Source: Numida meleagris
Taxonomy: Eukaryota > Chordata > Aves > Galliformes > Numididae
Assembly: GCF_002078875.1 (NCBI RefSeq)
Contig: NC_034424.1
Location: forward strand, 6,370,793-6,434,792
Length of the DNA stretch: 64,000 bases
Direction: 5' to 3'
The notes under the pieces: generated by a model
The model's input: only the letters and a program-made list of their open reading frames with translations
Told to the model about the DNA's origin: nothing
Databases searched by the model: none
Shown: positions 62,601-64,000 of the stretch, in pieces
How the letters are laid out: every line of letters starts with the position of its first letter
How positions within the stretch are numbered: the stretch's first letter is position 1
Translations under genes and position numbers: made by a program

Positions 62601-63915
62601 CGTCTTGAGTTTTTGCAGAACATGGGGGAGGCTCAGTTATTCCACTGCTCTTGGTAGGTTTAGAACATACGCTAATCGAGAAGAATGTTTTTGTGGCTAG
62701 GCTTACTTAATTTAGCATCTCTACAAAATTAAACTTAAGAGCTATATCCTCTAGTAGGTTACATCTGCAGTTATAATCTTTCGGAGTTGCATGCCTGCAT
62801 TTCTGTGGCAGGAAATAAGTGATCAGTGAGCCCTGCACTGGGCAGTGAGGTTTCCTTCAGGCAAAGGAAGCTTCAGTGGGAACACTGCCATCAGCCTCCC
62901 TGCTCTTAAGACTCGATGACAAGATTGTCTCAGATGTGTCTATGCCTCTTTGTGCAGGCAGAGAACAATAGTTTTCTGTACCCAAATTCTTAAACCACTT
63001 GAACTCTAAAACCAATTTTTACAATGCATTTAGAAAGGCAAGAAAACATGGTTTCCGCTACTGATGCAATGTGGTGCTCTCTGCAGGACTTGCAAGCAAG
63101 CAGGCCACACAGTCAGCTCTTCAGTAATTCACCAGGAATGCATTCTGGCAGAACTGCTGTGTTTTATAGTATCCAATTACTATAAATTGAAGGCTTAAGG
63201 TTCTCCTTGCAGTGATTAAAAGACGACTTCCAAATTCTATTTTATCTGTTTGGTTTGCTGTCACATTTTAACGGTTCTTGGGATGTGGTTTGTACCTATT
63301 GAAATGACAAAGACAAATTTGATCATGTAGATGTTCTACTATAAACCTGACGTATCCTCTGTGATGACTGCTGAAGACATACATCCCACTAGGTTTTGTA
63401 TAGGTTTTTTTTTTTTGGGGGGGGGGGGAAAACATCCACTGTGATACACCTGAAAACATCATTGTGACCACCACTGGCATCTTCTAAAGTGGTACAACAG
63501 CAATTACTCCAGTGGTTTTTACATTTATAATTAACCTAACACTGTTGCTTTTACATTCTGTATCCCTTTAGTACGGGACAGATTAATCTGGGAGATCACA
63601 ATAAAGCAAGAAGTAACATCTCTGTGACAGCCTTATGTTTCTACTTCTTCATATGACTCAGTGAAGTGGATAGGTCTTTGCATCCTGTATCATGTTCTAA
63701 AATCACTGTATCCTGAGAGACTTTTCTACTTTTTGGTAGGCAGCTGTCTTGCTATAAACGATGCTGACTGCTGTGTATTCCCAGGTGCTGATTGGGCATA
63801 TCTTAAAGAAAATGAACAAACAGACTTTTCCAGAGCACTGCAGCTTGTGTAAAGAGATCTTGCCATTCACTGATCGCAAACAGGCAGTCTGCTCCAACGG
63901 ACATATCTGGCTCAG
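59344..63915 (+). CDS. GTF3C4: GTF3C4, TFIIIC 90-kDa subunit (partial, 3' end beyond window)
   Basis: Join 59344-59679, 60546-62366, 63785-63915 gives the first 762 codons plus two bases; the human protein is 822 aa (from memory), so about 60 residues in later exons are missing. It contains an Ala/Glu-rich N-terminus, a long conserved beta-propeller-type region (for example GFKYSSWSPLGCDANGRCLL; MEWSGICTTQQVKHNNECRD; VVAARGSYVFWCLLLISKAG), an acidic Ser-rich linker (about 605-660), a helical segment EKLLEIQAQIEAVEMHLTRE, and the start of the C-terminal zinc-binding domain (C738, C741, C755, H759). Family knowledge: a TFIIIC subunit that helps recruit RNA polymerase III to tRNA and 5S genes, reported to have histone acetyltransferase activity. 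The start was chosen at the ATG of the YY1 word (AAGATGG), which gives MAAAESGGS. Confidence 0.96.
60165..60245 (+). mobile_element. CR1 LINE 3' tail fragment
   Basis: TCCTGGAGGGACACTGACGG, then TTGGACTAGGCGATCTTTGA and CCTTTTCCAACCTTAATGAT TCTA match the sense CR1 3' end (GGTTGGACTAGATGATCTT..CCAACC..ATTCTA). Confidence 0.9.
60361..60478 (+). mobile_element. CR1 LINE 3' tail fragment (second, different subfamily)
   Basis: GTCGGACCAGGTGGCCTTTA then AAGGTCCCTTCCAACTCAAA and AGATTCCATG. The wording (GGTGGCCTTTAAAGGTCCC) differs from the copy 120 bases upstream, so these are two insertions, not a duplication. Confidence 0.88.
60546..62366 (+). CDS. GTF3C4: GTF3C4 coding exon 2
   Basis: Acceptor TTGTCTTTCAG; donor CGA|GTAAGT. 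607 codons, starting VGPKKEVAECKEKFANSMDP and ending DDRTAR. One very large exon holding nearly the whole propeller region, without internal stops. Confidence 0.96.
62367..63784 (+). other. GTF3C4: GTF3C4 intron 2
   Basis: 1.4 kb. The exon 2 frame would read 24 codons into it before a TGA (62439-62441). A (T)n(G)n tract lies at 63404-63428, and an AATAAA at 63600-63605. Confidence 0.8.
63404..63428. repeat. T run joined to G run
   Basis: About a dozen T followed directly by about a dozen G, between GTATAGG and AAAACATCC. Homopolymer lengths here are prone to sequencing error. Confidence 0.85.
63785..63915 (+). CDS. GTF3C4: GTF3C4 coding exon 3
   Basis: Acceptor GTATTCCCAG; donor CTCAG|GTAATC. 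Encodes VLIGHILKKMNKQTFPEHCS and LCKEILPFTDRKQAVCSNGH IWL with the first zinc ligands, plus two bases of the next codon. Sequence from 63916 to the window end is intron 3. Confidence 0.95.
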
Positions 63916-64000
63916 GTAATCTGCTCTTAGAGTTTCTGCCTTTTCCCTTTCTCCCCTACATGAATTAAACATGTTTAAATAGCTAACATAAAATACTTGG

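Overview
The window is vertebrate nuclear DNA, almost certainly from a bird. Three genes with classic spliced structures (GT..AG introns, conserved codon phases) lie in the order BARHL1 (+), DDX31 (-), GTF3C4 (+), the arrangement known from human 9q34. Avian character comes from several truncated CR1 LINE 3' tails, the compact introns and the absence of mammalian repeats such as Alu or L1. The avian counterpart of this 9q34 segment is expected on a microchromosome (chicken chromosome 17, from memory). The exact species cannot be read from the sequence. Only relics of much older amniote repeats (MIR-like) remain besides CR1.

Layout. 1-4.5 kb is intergenic sequence upstream of BARHL1, with a CR1 fragment at its end. 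4.8-12.2 kb is a large GC/CpG-rich domain holding the BARHL1 promoter region (interrupted by a 35-base assembly gap inside a minisatellite), three BARHL1 coding exons (6703-7135, 9790-10012, 11137-11431; 316 aa) and its 3'UTR with an AATAAA at 12164-12169. 12.2-16.2 kb is the tail-to-tail intergenic region, with patches that look like regulatory DNA. 16.2-59.2 kb is DDX31 on the minus strand: 20 coding exons join without any frame break into a 710-aa DEAD-box RNA helicase. 59.17-59.34 kb is a 119-bp head-to-head promoter with a perfect NRF1 palindrome and a YY1 motif that contains the GTF3C4 start codon. 59.34-64 kb holds GTF3C4 coding exons 1-3 (763 codons begun); the last part of the gene lies beyond the window.

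How the genes relate. BARHL1 is a tissue-restricted neural and inner-ear homeobox factor inside a CpG-rich developmental domain. DDX31 (nucleolar ribosome biogenesis helicase) and GTF3C4 (TFIIIC 90-kDa subunit for Pol III transcription) are ubiquitous growth genes that share one bidirectional promoter. DDX31 introns contain several short AT-rich islands with clustered homeodomain, POU and E-box words. This fits, but does not prove, the model in which a housekeeping bystander gene carries enhancers of its developmental neighbour.

I found no undescribed multi-gene system. The least expected structures are a degenerate array of about 22-bp repeats in BARHL1 intron 1 (8185-8400) whose units begin with TTAAAC-like words, a bulged inverted repeat at 13033-13067, and a 44-bp segment present twice on either side of DDX31 exon 17. 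All exon borders were placed by reading splice sites and by comparison with remembered vertebrate orthologues; no search or alignment was run.
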